Below are positions 53,935 through 60,859 of a stretch of DNA of 60,859 nucleotides, one piece after another. Source of the stretch: an uncultured Mycoplasmatota bacterium (GTDB taxonomy: Bacteria; Bacillota_I; Bacilli_A; RF39; UBA660); NCBI GenBank assembly GCA_947305065.1, contig CAMZCT010000008.1, positions 1-60,859 of the forward strand, in the 5' to 3' direction. Below the pieces are notes generated by a model. That model did no database searches and was not told the origin of the DNA. It was given only the letters and a program-made list of their open reading frames with translations. Numbering within the stretch: the stretch's first letter is position 1; each line of letters begins with the position of its first letter. The position numbers were made by a program, and so were the translations under genes.

Positions 53935-54180
53935 TTATTTAGTAATATGTGCTGTAATAATGGTGTAATTATAAGAGTTGATAGTAATTTTTATATTATC
54001 ATTTTCACAATACCAATTCTTTCCTAGCTTATAAATATTACATTTTTTATCTAATACTTTACTCTTACATAATTCAACCACGTTATTTGTTTCTAATTTT
54101 AGATTTTTCTTAATCCTATCAACACCCATTTCAGTAGTATGAACCTTGTTTATATTTTTCAATAATACTTCTTTATTCAT
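53935..54180 (-). CDS. DUF3781 protein
   Basis: An 81-residue protein of the DUF3781 family, with HTTEMGVDRIKKNL and CNIYKLGKNWYCENDNIKIT. Function unknown. It stands alone. Confidence 0.85.
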   Translation of the reverse strand: MNKEVLLKNINKVHTTEMGVDRIKKNLKLETNNVVELCKSKVLDKKCNIYKLGKNWYCENDNIKITINSYNYTIITAHITK

Positions 54181-54215
54181 TTTTCTGTTAACTCTTAATA
54201 TCTCATACTTTTTGA

Positions 54216-54770
54216 TTATTTTTTGTCTAAATAATTGGCTAATTCTCTATATGCATCTAAACTCCAAAAGTTCCATCTTTCTTCATCTGGAAAGCATCCT
54301 AATGTTTTATCTTCACCTTCTGGAACGAAGATAAAGTCCCAACTCCATCCATATTTTCCTGATTTTGTTGTATCAATTTTTCCTTTAGTTATTCCTTCAA
54401 AGACAACAGGTTCTTTTCCGGGTTCACAATATGCAATAGACTCTTTAAAATAAGCTGTTCTATCCTCAATTCCTTCCATTAGTTTAAGAAGACCTTCTTC
54501 ACCAATTGTATCTTCTGCATAATGAGTATACACACCTGGAAATCCTTTTAAAGAATTTACAAAAAGTCCCGAATCATTTTTCAATACTGGAACACCCAAT
54601 TTTTCAGCTGCCCATTTAGCTGAATATTTCGAAACTTCTGTTACGTCATCTGCTTGAATTTCTGGTGTCTCCATTTTGATATTATCTATTTCATATCCTA
54701 ATGGTTCTAATGCTTGTTTTGCACTTGCTATTTTAGCCCAATTGCCAGTAACATATGTTATCTTTTTCAT
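54216..54770 (-). CDS. Non-canonical purine NTP pyrophosphatase (RdgB/HAM1 family)
   Basis: Cleaves ITP and XTP to keep them out of nucleic acids. The start ITYVTGNWAKIASAKQAL, the metal-binding NDSGLFVNSLKGFPGVYT and the late SWDFIFVPEG identify the family. It has 184 residues, normal. It may be a second copy of a housekeeping function carried in the accessory region. DNA upstream holds a pair of 12-bp repeats and a SEC-C remnant. Confidence 0.9.
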   Translation of the reverse strand: MKKITYVTGNWAKIASAKQALEPLGYEIDNIKMETPEIQADDVTEVSKYSAKWAAEKLGVPVLKNDSGLFVNSLKGFPGVYTHYAEDTIGEEGLLKLMEGIEDRTAYFKESIAYCEPGKEPVVFEGITKGKIDTTKSGKYGWSWDFIFVPEGEDKTLGCFPDEERWNFWSLDAYRELANYLDKK

Positions 54771-54839
54771 TCCTATCTCCTCCTATTTCAATTATATCAA
54801 AAAAAAGCCATTTCTGGTCTTTTTCATTTTCTTTAACTT

Positions 54840-54863
54840 GGTATTTAAAAAGGTATCTAAAAA
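54840..54863. repeat. Pair of 12-bp direct repeats (copy D)
   Basis: GGTATTTAAAAA then GGTATCTAAAAA, back-to-back. Related to the pairs at 56169, 57295 and 58513. Confidence 0.6.
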
Positions 54864-54884
54864 TTATTTTCATTTTTAGGAATC

Positions 54885-54913
54885 AAAAAAGCCCTTATTT
54901 TATAGGGCTTTTC
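54885..54913 (-). terminator. Intrinsic terminator after SEC-C remnant
   Basis: Stem AAAAGCCCT / AGGGCTTTT (54887-54895 and 54904-54912), T-run on the minus strand. It is close in sequence to the terminator at 47.44 kb. Confidence 0.8.
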
Positions 54914-54964
54914 TTACTTGCCACAACATTGTTTATATTTCTTACCACTGCCATATGTACAATG
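54914..54964 (-). pseudogene. SEC-C motif tail remnant (copy 2)
   Basis: Minus strand encodes HCTYGSGKKYKQCCGK followed by stop. This keeps CGSGKKYKxCCG features of the SEC-C zinc motif, with one Cys lost (CTYGSG). No start codon or body precedes it; upstream are 9-bp repeats. It is followed directly by a terminator. Confidence 0.6.
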
Positions 54965-54966
54965 AC

Positions 54967-55073
54967 TCCTGGTATTATCGATATTTATAATATTTATAGT
55001 ACTTATGGTATTTACTTATTTAATTGGACAATGCAGATTTGGTATATATAGTATTTGTGGTATTTATAGTACA
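54967..55073 (-). repeat. Imperfect 9-bp tandem repeats
   Basis: On the minus strand the unit AARTAYYAT recurs, for example AAATACCAT, AAGTACTAT, AAATATTAT, in two blocks (about 54975-55010 and 55045-55070). In one frame it reads Lys-Tyr-X repeats. It is not part of any credible gene. Confidence 0.5.
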
Positions 55074-55089
55074 TATAGAATTTATCATC

Positions 55090-55108
55090 GGATGACAAAT
55101 GGATGACA
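55090..55108. repeat. Two copies of GGATGACA downstream of the HD gene
   Basis: GGATGACAAAT then GGATGACA. The same word forms the hairpin at 55952-55980 on the other side of the HD gene. Confidence 0.4.
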
Positions 55109-55183
55109 TTGTCAACATTTCATTTACCATCAAAATTATAAATAATATCTAATGATACCACAAATGTATAAATTAATTATCTT

Positions 55184-55264
55184 CTATTTTTTAGTTTTTA
55201 TTATCTTCTTTTCATTATCAGCATAAGTAACACTATATTTTATTCCATTAGCATTATTTTCCAT
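55184..55264 (-). CDS. Very small ORF or gene fragment after the HD gene
   Basis: ATG at 55264 opens a 26-residue frame, MENNANGIKYSVTYADNEKK and six more residues, then TAG. It begins 3 bp after the HD stop. No strong RBS. It looks more like the start of a truncated gene than a functional peptide, but translation by coupling is possible. Confidence 0.25.
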   Translation of the reverse strand: MENNANGIKYSVTYADNEKKIIKTKK

Positions 55265-55267
55265 TAC

Positions 55268-55927
55268 TTATTTTTCAAAATATTTCTTTAAGTTCATATC
55301 TTGTGAAATCAAGCTTAATTCTGCTTTAATAAATTCATTTTTATCAGAAAATAATTTGTTCATTTTATCTAAGTATTCTTCATATTTATCATCTTGAAAA
55401 TACATTTTAGCATAACCGCCATTACCATATTTGCTAGATAATTTTTTAAAGGAATATTCAATAACTTCATCAATTGTAGGGTTTTCATTTTTATGTTTTT
55501 CTGCTTGAAATGCAATTGATCTTCTTAACATATTATCAACATCAATAGCTCTATCTGCAGATGATACTAATTTTCCATAAACACTTCTTGCTTCGTATTC
55601 TAAGCTTGCTCGATGATCAACTATTGCTTCAGAAATTATTTTTCTTTCTTCATCATTAAAAAACTTTTTCATTTCTTCATCTTGCATAAACATTTCACTA
55701 GATAATTGTTCATGATTATCAGGATCTTGTCTGTAGCCAATATCGTGATAAGCAGCTATTACATAAACCATATTAGGATTAACTTCTAAACTAAATTTAT
55801 CCATTAATTCAAAACTGCGATTAATTACATCTTGTATATGTTCCCATCCGTGACCACCATAGTTATTATCCTTATATTGATTTATTATAGTATTATCAAT
55901 GTATTCTTTTATTTTTTTATCTAACAT
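55268..55927 (-). CDS. HD-domain phosphohydrolase
   Basis: A 219-residue protein with the metal-binding HD signature spread over HGWEHIQDV (about 22-30) and AAYHDIGY (about 54-61), with a later DHR and Asp residues. HD hydrolases act on nucleotides or phosphoesters. The ATG at 55927 has GGGAGGAG. It is flanked by TTGTCATCC-type repeats. Substrate unknown. Confidence 0.85.
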   Translation of the reverse strand: MLDKKIKEYIDNTIINQYKDNNYGGHGWEHIQDVINRSFELMDKFSLEVNPNMVYVIAAYHDIGYRQDPDNHEQLSSEMFMQDEEMKKFFNDEERKIISEAIVDHRASLEYEARSVYGKLVSSADRAIDVDNMLRRSIAFQAEKHKNENPTIDEVIEYSFKKLSSKYGNGGYAKMYFQDDKYEEYLDKMNKLFSDKNEFIKAELSLISQDMNLKKYFEK

Positions 55928-55951
55928 ATTTAATACTCCTCCCATATAAAT

Positions 55952-55980
55952 TTGTCATCCTTTTTTCTTTAGGATGACAA
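55952..55980. repeat. Hairpin of TTGTCATCCT / AGGATGACAA
   Basis: Perfect 10-bp inverted repeat with a 9-base loop, 25 bp upstream of the HD start. It lacks a long T-run after the stem on the minus strand, so it may be a weak terminator of the previous unit, an operator or an element end. Confidence 0.6.
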
Positions 55981-56017
55981 TTTCTTATTTTTTTAATTTA
56001 GAATTGCTTGTTTTTCC

Positions 56018-56080
56018 TTATTTTCCGTGACGTTGCTTGTATTTCTTTCCTGACCCACATGGCTTTTGTTCTGGGTATAT
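56018..56080 (-). pseudogene. SEC-C motif tail remnant (copy 3)
   Basis: Minus strand encodes IYPEQKPCGSGKKYKQRHGK then stop. PCGSGKKYKQ is the SEC-C motif core; the last Cys pair has become Arg-His, so zinc binding is lost. A stop lies upstream in frame and there is no start codon. Confidence 0.6.
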
Positions 56081-56168
56081 TCTACTACACAAATCTGTAT
56101 TTTACCTCATTAATTTCCACATTTTTGCACTTCATTACACTACTTTTCACTCGAATTTACTAGCAGAA

Positions 56169-56192
56169 CGTATGTAAAAACGTATGTGAAAT
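56169..56192. repeat. Pair of 12-bp direct repeats (copy B)
   Basis: CGTATGTAAAAA then CGTATGTGAAAT, 20-45 bp after the aldo/keto reductase stop. Confidence 0.65.
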
Positions 56193-56212
56193 TCAATTAT
56201 CTTTAGTTTTTT

Positions 56213-57088
56213 CTAATTATGATTTTCTTCATTTTGATTTGCTAACTGATCAATTGTGACCCCCGATTCTTCATTCCAATTTATTTCAATAGTATTTATT
56301 TTTTCATTTTGAAATTCATTTAGTGTTTCATAATCTACTTTTTCCATATCAAAATTTAATGCTTCAATATTCTCTTTTATTCTATCTTTATTAGTTGATT
56401 TTATTAATGGCATTATTTCTTTTTCTTTAACAATCCAATTTATCATTATTTGATTTTGTGTTTTATTATATTTTTCAGCTAATTGTTTTAGAAATACATA
56501 ATTTTTTTGAGCAATTCTGTTTCTTCTTAACGGTTGGTATGCTGTAAATAAAATATCATTTTTCTTACAATATTCGGTCAATCCTGTATTTTCATAATAT
56601 TTACAATCTAGATTATATACTCCCTCAAAGAAATCAACTTTAGACACACTTCTTATTTCTTTTAATTGTTCTAAATTAACATTGCTAACACCAATATACT
56701 TTACTTTTCCTAGCTCTACCAGTCTATTTATTTCCTTATATATATCTATCATTGAAACCTTGCATACAGCAAATGTATGAATTTGAAAACAGTCAATATA
56801 ATCTAAATCTAATATCTTCAAATAGTTGTTTAGCTGATTTTCTACATCTTCTATCTTTTCAACATATCTTTCTAAATTGGCACAAATAAAAAGATTCTCT
56901 CTACCTACTAATTTTATAAACTCTTTCATTCTTTCAACAACTTTACCATTGTTGTATAACATTGAAAGTGATAAATAGTTCTGTCCTAATTCAAAAGAAT
57001 ATTTTAATGCTTCTAAGTCTTTTTCAAAATTATCTGGATCAACTTTCCATGTTCCAATTCCAATTTTAAATATATCATTCTTGTTCAT
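56213..57088 (-). CDS. Aldo/keto reductase
   Basis: A 291-residue NAD(P)H-dependent reductase of the TIM-barrel AKR family. The catalytic Tyr is in LSMLYNNGKVVERM, Asp in the early barrel strand, His in CFQIHTF, and the cofactor region is near GVSNVN and the C-terminal LIKSTNKDRI. The ATG at 57088 follows GGAGG; MCMN upstream is possible. Substrate unknown. Monocistronic. Confidence 0.88.
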   Translation of the reverse strand: MNKNDIFKIGIGTWKVDPDNFEKDLEALKYSFELGQNYLSLSMLYNNGKVVERMKEFIKLVGRENLFICANLERYVEKIEDVENQLNNYLKILDLDYIDCFQIHTFAVCKVSMIDIYKEINRLVELGKVKYIGVSNVNLEQLKEIRSVSKVDFFEGVYNLDCKYYENTGLTEYCKKNDILFTAYQPLRRNRIAQKNYVFLKQLAEKYNKTQNQIMINWIVKEKEIMPLIKSTNKDRIKENIEALNFDMEKVDYETLNEFQNEKINTIEINWNEESGVTIDQLANQNEENHN

Positions 57089-57147
57089 ACACAAGCCTCC
57101 AGCTTTTTCAATCTACTTAGTCATTCTATCATTATTTATAAATCATT

Positions 57148-57183
57148 TCAATACTTGCCCGATCCACATGGCGTCCATTTAAA
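57148..57183 (-). pseudogene. SEC-C motif tail remnant (copy 4, shortest)
   Basis: Minus strand encodes FKWTPCGSGKY then stop. Only the first half of the SEC-C core remains. Confidence 0.45.
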
Positions 57184-57294
57184 ACTATCGTGTAATTTTC
57201 CCTTTTAAAGTAGGCTTTCTTACTCAAAAAGTTGAATAGTTTACTTATAAATTGTAATAAAATTATGTCTAATTTTCTAACATTGTAGTTTAAG

Positions 57295-57318
57295 CGTATC
57301 TAAAAACGTATCTAAAAT
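57295..57318. repeat. Pair of 12-bp direct repeats (copy A)
   Basis: CGTATCTAAAAA then CGTATCTAAAAT, about 30-55 bp after the alpha/beta hydrolase stop. Best-conserved copy. Confidence 0.7.
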
Positions 57319-57349
57319 TTTTAATTTAATTTGAATAAATTATATTTAT

Positions 57350-58441
57350 CTACATTCTTATATTATTACTTTTACTCAAATGTTTTAATAAAAAATCATC
57401 TACATCTCTAAAAATTTGATCTTTATTTTCAAAAATAGTTCTGTGATTACCTGGATACAAGTGAAATTCTGAATCTAATCCTAATTCATTATATACCTGT
57501 TCCTGTTTTTTAAACCTTTCTTGTGTAACTGTTCCAAGAGCTTTATTAATTGCATTAACTTCTTCATCACTAAATAGAGAAAACTTTGCCGTATAATTAC
57601 CATTGTCATCTAATTTGAAAACTTGATTACCGTTTTCATCTATTAATGGTGTCTGATTACCACATTCATCAACTAATATTTTTTCTTCACCAGTTTCATC
57701 TTTATAATGTACTGTGTCAAAATTTGGTATTGCTGAATCGCTTTTATCAGATTCACCCATGTAATAGAAAAATGATATTTTATCAAATTCCTCTTTATTG
57801 AAATTTTTTACATCAGATATTCCTGTTGGATAAATAAATTCATATCCTAGTAGATTACTAATAGGCATTGATATTGCTCCTCCAGTACCACCGGCAATCA
57901 CAACTTTTATTATTTCAGGATGTAAAAGTGCAAAGTGTGAAGCAAATTTTGCCCCTTCTGAATATCCAGAAATAATCACTTTATCATCAACATTTATACT
58001 ATTATCTATTAAACATTTTATTGCATATCCAATTATATTTTTATGTTGTTCTGCTAAATTCTCATATCTATACAAATCTTCTCTAAAATCTTGATAAGAT
58101 GAAAAATTATTTTCAAAACAATCTCTTCCTAAAAAGTTTGGTCTAAATTCTTTTGTTCTAGGAATTGCAGGAATAATCATCGGATATCCTTTTTCTAAAC
58201 ATAAATGAATGAGCATTGGATCAATACTTCCAAAATCATTTTTTGCAAATTCAAGCAATTCATCAAATGTATCACATTTTGCTGACATATCTCGTGGTAA
58301 ATTACAGGCATATACAACTTCAGGGTTTGGGTTTAATTTTTTAGGAATTATAATTTTAAATGGAAAATTAAATCCTAAATTTGGTTGATAATCTACATCA
58401 ATACAATATACTTCTTGATTCCTTAATTTAAATTCTTTCAT
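57350..58441 (-). CDS. Alpha/beta hydrolase (esterase/peptidase-like)
   Basis: A 363-residue hydrolase. The nucleophile elbow GYSEGAKF (about 159-166) has the Gly-x-Ser-x-Gly motif, with a preceding helix and strand VIISGYS. A late LYPGNHRTIFEN gives the likely catalytic His. An inserted segment (about 245-285) has short repeats of DENGNQ-like units (ECGNQTPLIDENGNQVFKLD). No signal peptide. Substrate unknown; monocistronic. Confidence 0.75.
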   Translation of the reverse strand: MKEFKLRNQEVYCIDVDYQPNLGFNFPFKIIIPKKLNPNPEVVYACNLPRDMSAKCDTFDELLEFAKNDFGSIDPMLIHLCLEKGYPMIIPAIPRTKEFRPNFLGRDCFENNFSSYQDFREDLYRYENLAEQHKNIIGYAIKCLIDNSINVDDKVIISGYSEGAKFASHFALLHPEIIKVVIAGGTGGAISMPISNLLGYEFIYPTGISDVKNFNKEEFDKISFFYYMGESDKSDSAIPNFDTVHYKDETGEEKILVDECGNQTPLIDENGNQVFKLDDNGNYTAKFSLFSDEEVNAINKALGTVTQERFKKQEQVYNELGLDSEFHLYPGNHRTIFENKDQIFRDVDDFLLKHLSKSNNIRM

Positions 58442-58512
58442 AACGCTAGTCTCATTTCTAGACCATTATATCATATTATTGACCTGTTTTTATTGCGATT
58501 CAAGTAAAAAAA

Positions 58513-58533
58513 CGTATCTAAAACGTATCTAAA
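58513..58533. repeat. Pair of 10-11-bp direct repeats (copy C)
   Basis: CGTATCTAAAA then CGTATCTAAA, followed by CGTCTTTTTTACG, within 85 bp after the valS stop. Confidence 0.65.
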
Positions 58534-58595
58534 CGTCTTTTTTACGTTTTTTAGAAATATTTTGAGAAGTTCTTACAATTACAATTTTTTGTTCA

Positions 58596-60859
58596 TTATT
58601 CACTGAAATCTAATTCAATTTTATTAATCGTATAATCTTTGTCACAATCATTAATTATTAAACTATTAATAAATAATGTTGCTTTAAAATCTTTAATAGA
58701 TTTATTAATTGCTTCTTTAAGTTCATTATTTAAACTTAAATCTAGATTCTTAATTGGTGTCTTTAAAGATAAATTATTATTTGATTTTTCTCCTCTAGCT
58801 TGGCTAATAATATCAATTATTAAATCACCATTTATAATTTCATTATCAAAACTATAATTTAATGGTTTAATTTCTGTTATATGTATTGATTTGTTATCAT
58901 GATATAACTCTTGATAAATTTCTTCAGTTATATACGGAAAGTAAATACTAAAGTCTTGTAATAATTTATAAAGAATAGTATAAACTGTCTTTTGTCCTGA
59001 ATATCTTGGAATTTCTCCAAATTCTTCAGGTCTATATAATCTATGTTTAACTATTTCAATATAATTATCACAGAAGTTCCAAAAAAACTTTTCAAGTAAG
59101 TTTAATGCTAATCCTACTTCATAATCATCTAAGTATTTAATAAACGATTTTTCCATTTCTTGATACTTACCAAGTATCCATTTATCAATATATTCATAAT
59201 CATTAAATTCTTTATCTTCATAATCTTGTAAATGCATTTCAATAAATTTAGAAACGTTCCAAATTTTATTAACTAACTTCTTACCTCTTAATAATGTTTC
59301 ATCACTAAATACTATATCTGTACCAAGTCTACCAGTTCCTGCCCAGTATCTTAATACATCAGCTGAATATTCATTAATAAGATCCATTGGTTCTACCTTA
59401 CTATTCCCTTTAGACTTACTAATTTTTTCTCCTTTATTAGCCATAACAAATCCTGAAATCATTACATTATTCCAAGGTCTAGTTCCAAAGTGATAGAAAC
59501 TCTTAACTATTGTATAGAAGTCCCATGTTCTAATTATTTCTGATGCATTCGTTCTTAAACTCATTGGTTTTAAAATTGATTCAAAATTATCTTGTTCACC
59601 ATATCTCATATTAATAAGAGGTGTTACTGAAGAAGTAGCCCATGTATCCATAACATCTGTTTCTGGAATAAATTCAGTACATCCACATTTTGAACATTTA
59701 TCAGTTTTAGGCTTATCTGTTAATGGATTAACTGGTAAATCATTTATATCAGCAAAAATTGGTTCACCACAATTTTTACAATACCATACTGGGAATGGAA
59801 CTCCAAAATATCTTTGTCTTGATATACACCAATCCCATAAAACATTTTCAACCCATTCATTATATCTATTATGCATGTGATTAGGATACCATTTAATTTC
59901 ATTACCAATTTTAATGAAATCTTGTTTATGATTCATTATATCGATGAACCATTGTTTCATAACTGTATATTCTACTTCTTTACCACATCTTTCATGTGTT
60001 TGAACTTCATGTTCTAATTCTTCAATCTTAACTACATATCCACCAGCTTGTAAATCTTCAATTATTTGTTTTCTAGCTTCTTTAATTTGCATACCACCAT
60101 AGTTAGGAACGGAATCAATAATTCTACCATCATCAGTAAAAATGTATTTAAGTGGTAAATTGTATTTTTTCCACCATTCAATATCTGTTTGATCTCCAAA
60201 AGTACAGCACATAACTACACCAGTACCTTTATCAATAGCAACTTTTTCATCTGCCATAATAGGAACTTCTACATCAATTACTGGAATATGAGCAGTTTTG
60301 CCAATTAAATGATTATGTACTTCATCATTAGGATTTACAAATACACATACTATAGCTGGTAATAACTCAGGTCTAGTTGTAGCTATAGTAAACTCTTCAT
60401 CATCTTCTTTAGTTTTAAAATTAATATAATTAAATGTTGTTTTTATTGTTTTTGTTTCAAGTTCAGCTTGTGCTATTGAAGTTAAACATTCATTACACCA
60501 TAGTGCTGGTGATTCTTTATGATAACAATATCCTTTATTAATTAAATCTAAGAATGATTTTTGACTTATTTTAATAGTTGATGGACTAACTGTTTTATAA
60601 TGATATTTCCAGTCAGTACTTACACCCATTTTGCTGAATAATTCTTGGAATTCACTTTCATACTTATCAGTTGTTTCATAACATAGTTTTGAAAATTCTT
60701 CTCTACCTATTTCATGAGCTTTTTTACCTTGTTCCTTTTCAACTAATCTTTCAGAAGGTAAGCCATTATCATCAAAACCGAATGGATAAAATACATTATA
60801 TCCCCTTAATCTTTTATATCTAGCAATCATTTCTGTTTGCGTATATGAAAATATATGTC
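58596..60859 (-). CDS. valS: Valyl-tRNA synthetase, archaeal-type, 5' truncated by window edge
   Basis: Charges tRNA-Val. The frame is open to the window edge, and the first codons in view read HIFSYTQTEMIARYK, just after the HIGH motif; the true start lies outside. Features seen: FDDNGLPSERLVE, editing domain, four-cysteine zinc group (CKNCGEPIF and CSKCGC), KISKS motif and anticodon-binding C-terminus. The DDNGLPSER form and short coiled-coil-free end are those of the archaeal-type ValS found in Rickettsia and some other bacteria, not the usual bacterial GTDHAG type. At least 754 residues are present. Confidence 0.93.
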   Translation of the reverse strand, partial: HIFSYTQTEMIARYKRLRGYNVFYPFGFDDNGLPSERLVEKEQGKKAHEIGREEFSKLCYETTDKYESEFQELFSKMGVSTDWKYHYKTVSPSTIKISQKSFLDLINKGYCYHKESPALWCNECLTSIAQAELETKTIKTTFNYINFKTKEDDEEFTIATTRPELLPAIVCVFVNPNDEVHNHLIGKTAHIPVIDVEVPIMADEKVAIDKGTGVVMCCTFGDQTDIEWWKKYNLPLKYIFTDDGRIIDSVPNYGGMQIKEARKQIIEDLQAGGYVVKIEELEHEVQTHERCGKEVEYTVMKQWFIDIMNHKQDFIKIGNEIKWYPNHMHNRYNEWVENVLWDWCISRQRYFGVPFPVWYCKNCGEPIFADINDLPVNPLTDKPKTDKCSKCGCTEFIPETDVMDTWATSSVTPLINMRYGEQDNFESILKPMSLRTNASEIIRTWDFYTIVKSFYHFGTRPWNNVMISGFVMANKGEKISKSKGNSKVEPMDLINEYSADVLRYWAGTGRLGTDIVFSDETLLRGKKLVNKIWNVSKFIEMHLQDYEDKEFNDYEYIDKWILGKYQEMEKSFIKYLDDYEVGLALNLLEKFFWNFCDNYIEIVKHRLYRPEEFGEIPRYSGQKTVYTILYKLLQDFSIYFPYITEEIYQELYHDNKSIHITEIKPLNYSFDNEIINGDLIIDIISQARGEKSNNNLSLKTPIKNLDLSLNNELKEAINKSIKDFKATLFINSLIINDCDKDYTINKIELDFSE

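Larger units (their letters stand above)
54771..55183. other. Gene-poor stretch with repeats and SEC-C remnant
   Basis: The 497-bp gap between the ITPase gene and the HD gene holds, from low to high coordinate: a 12-bp repeat pair (54840-54863), a terminator (54885-54913), a SEC-C remnant (54914-54964), tandem 9-bp units (54967-55073), two GGATGACA copies (55090-55108) and a 26-codon ORF (55184-55264). Confidence 0.6.

Noticed and set aside
57184..57300. Open frame on the minus strand between the 12-bp repeats and SEC-C copy 4
   Set aside because: No start codon or RBS and no protein-like composition; likely chance in AT-rich DNA.
54771..58595. attC sites or an integron
   Set aside because: No integron integrase, and the repeats are direct, not the imperfect inverted form of attC. 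I keep only a cassette-like description.
1..60859. CRISPR array
   Set aside because: No regular repeat-spacer pattern and no cas genes seen.
1..60859. tRNA or rRNA genes
   Set aside because: No T-arm GTTCGANNC consensus with a matching acceptor stem, and no rRNA stretches, were noticed on either strand. A tRNA scan was not possible.
1..60859. UGA read as tryptophan (Mycoplasma code)
   Set aside because: Several genes end in TGA (parB, walJ) with tight overlaps, and prfB depends on UGA as a stop.

Overview
The window is about 61 kb of very AT-rich DNA (roughly 30% G+C by eye, not computed). It most likely comes from a walled, low-G+C member of the Bacillota (Bacilli), perhaps one of the uncultured gut lineages near the Mollicutes such as RF39. 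The reasons are typical Gram-positive gene blocks (rpsF-ssb-rpsR, rplI-dnaB, walJ-rlmH, ftsEX with a PcsB-like hydrolase, parA-parB with mscS and DUF951, ychF, tilS-ftsH, yvcK-whiA), WXG100 proteins, AGGAGG-like ribosome binding sites, and promoters that often carry an extended TGnTATAAT element. TGA acts as a stop codon, so the Mycoplasma code is not in use. murC and murD show that peptidoglycan is made. The taxonomic call is inference.

Layout. 1-20.5 kb is core housekeeping: gap and a TGS-uridine-kinase-like protein; an NlpC/P60 wall hydrolase; whiA-yvcK (no rapZ beside them); the ftsE-ftsX-M23 division module; YitT, an MBL hydrolase, a LemA protein, ung; the rplI-dnaB-M23-walJ-rlmH operon; murD-murC; and rpsF-ssb-rpsR behind an S6:S18-type leader. 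20.6-25.4 kb is a seven-gene run, six of them in one operon-like block with its own promoter and terminator. It holds four WXG100-like proteins, a WXG100-like/C39-peptidase fusion, a Ser- and Glu-rich 510-residue protein and a 191-residue partner. It looks like a type VII secretion cargo cassette without the secretion machine. 25.5-35.5 kb returns to core genes: ychF, AbgT transporter, DUF951, mscS, parB, parA, ftsH, tilS and prfB. prfB carries the classical +1 programmed frameshift, so its first 24 codons lie in another frame. Between prfB and the next gene is a probable structured RNA ending in an intrinsic terminator.

35.8-43.2 kb holds a large beta-helix-like surface protein with two similar halves around a Flg_new repeat, an Lgt-family protein, small membrane proteins, an ABC exporter and an Asn-rich membrane protein. 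43.2-58.5 kb is accessory DNA made of single-gene or two-gene units in one orientation, most with their own terminator: deoxyribosyltransferase-like proteins, GNAT-YoaP, DUF3592, DUF1851, an ART-like protein, TfoX, ferredoxin-thioredoxin, methyltransferase, cysteine desulfurase, MFS, DUF3781, ITPase, HD hydrolase, aldo/keto reductase and alpha/beta hydrolase. The window ends inside an archaeal-type valS.

The least expected signal is in the accessory end. Four vestigial SEC-C zinc-motif tails (about 47.5, 54.9, 56.05 and 57.15 kb) and four pairs of about 12-bp direct repeats (54.84, 56.17, 57.30 and 58.51 kb, unit like CGTATCTAAAAA) recur between unrelated genes. This looks like a cassette-style array or the scars of repeated insertion at a preferred sequence. 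A second recurring theme is that promoters sit inside the terminator of the upstream unit (ychF, ftsE, yvcK, prfB).
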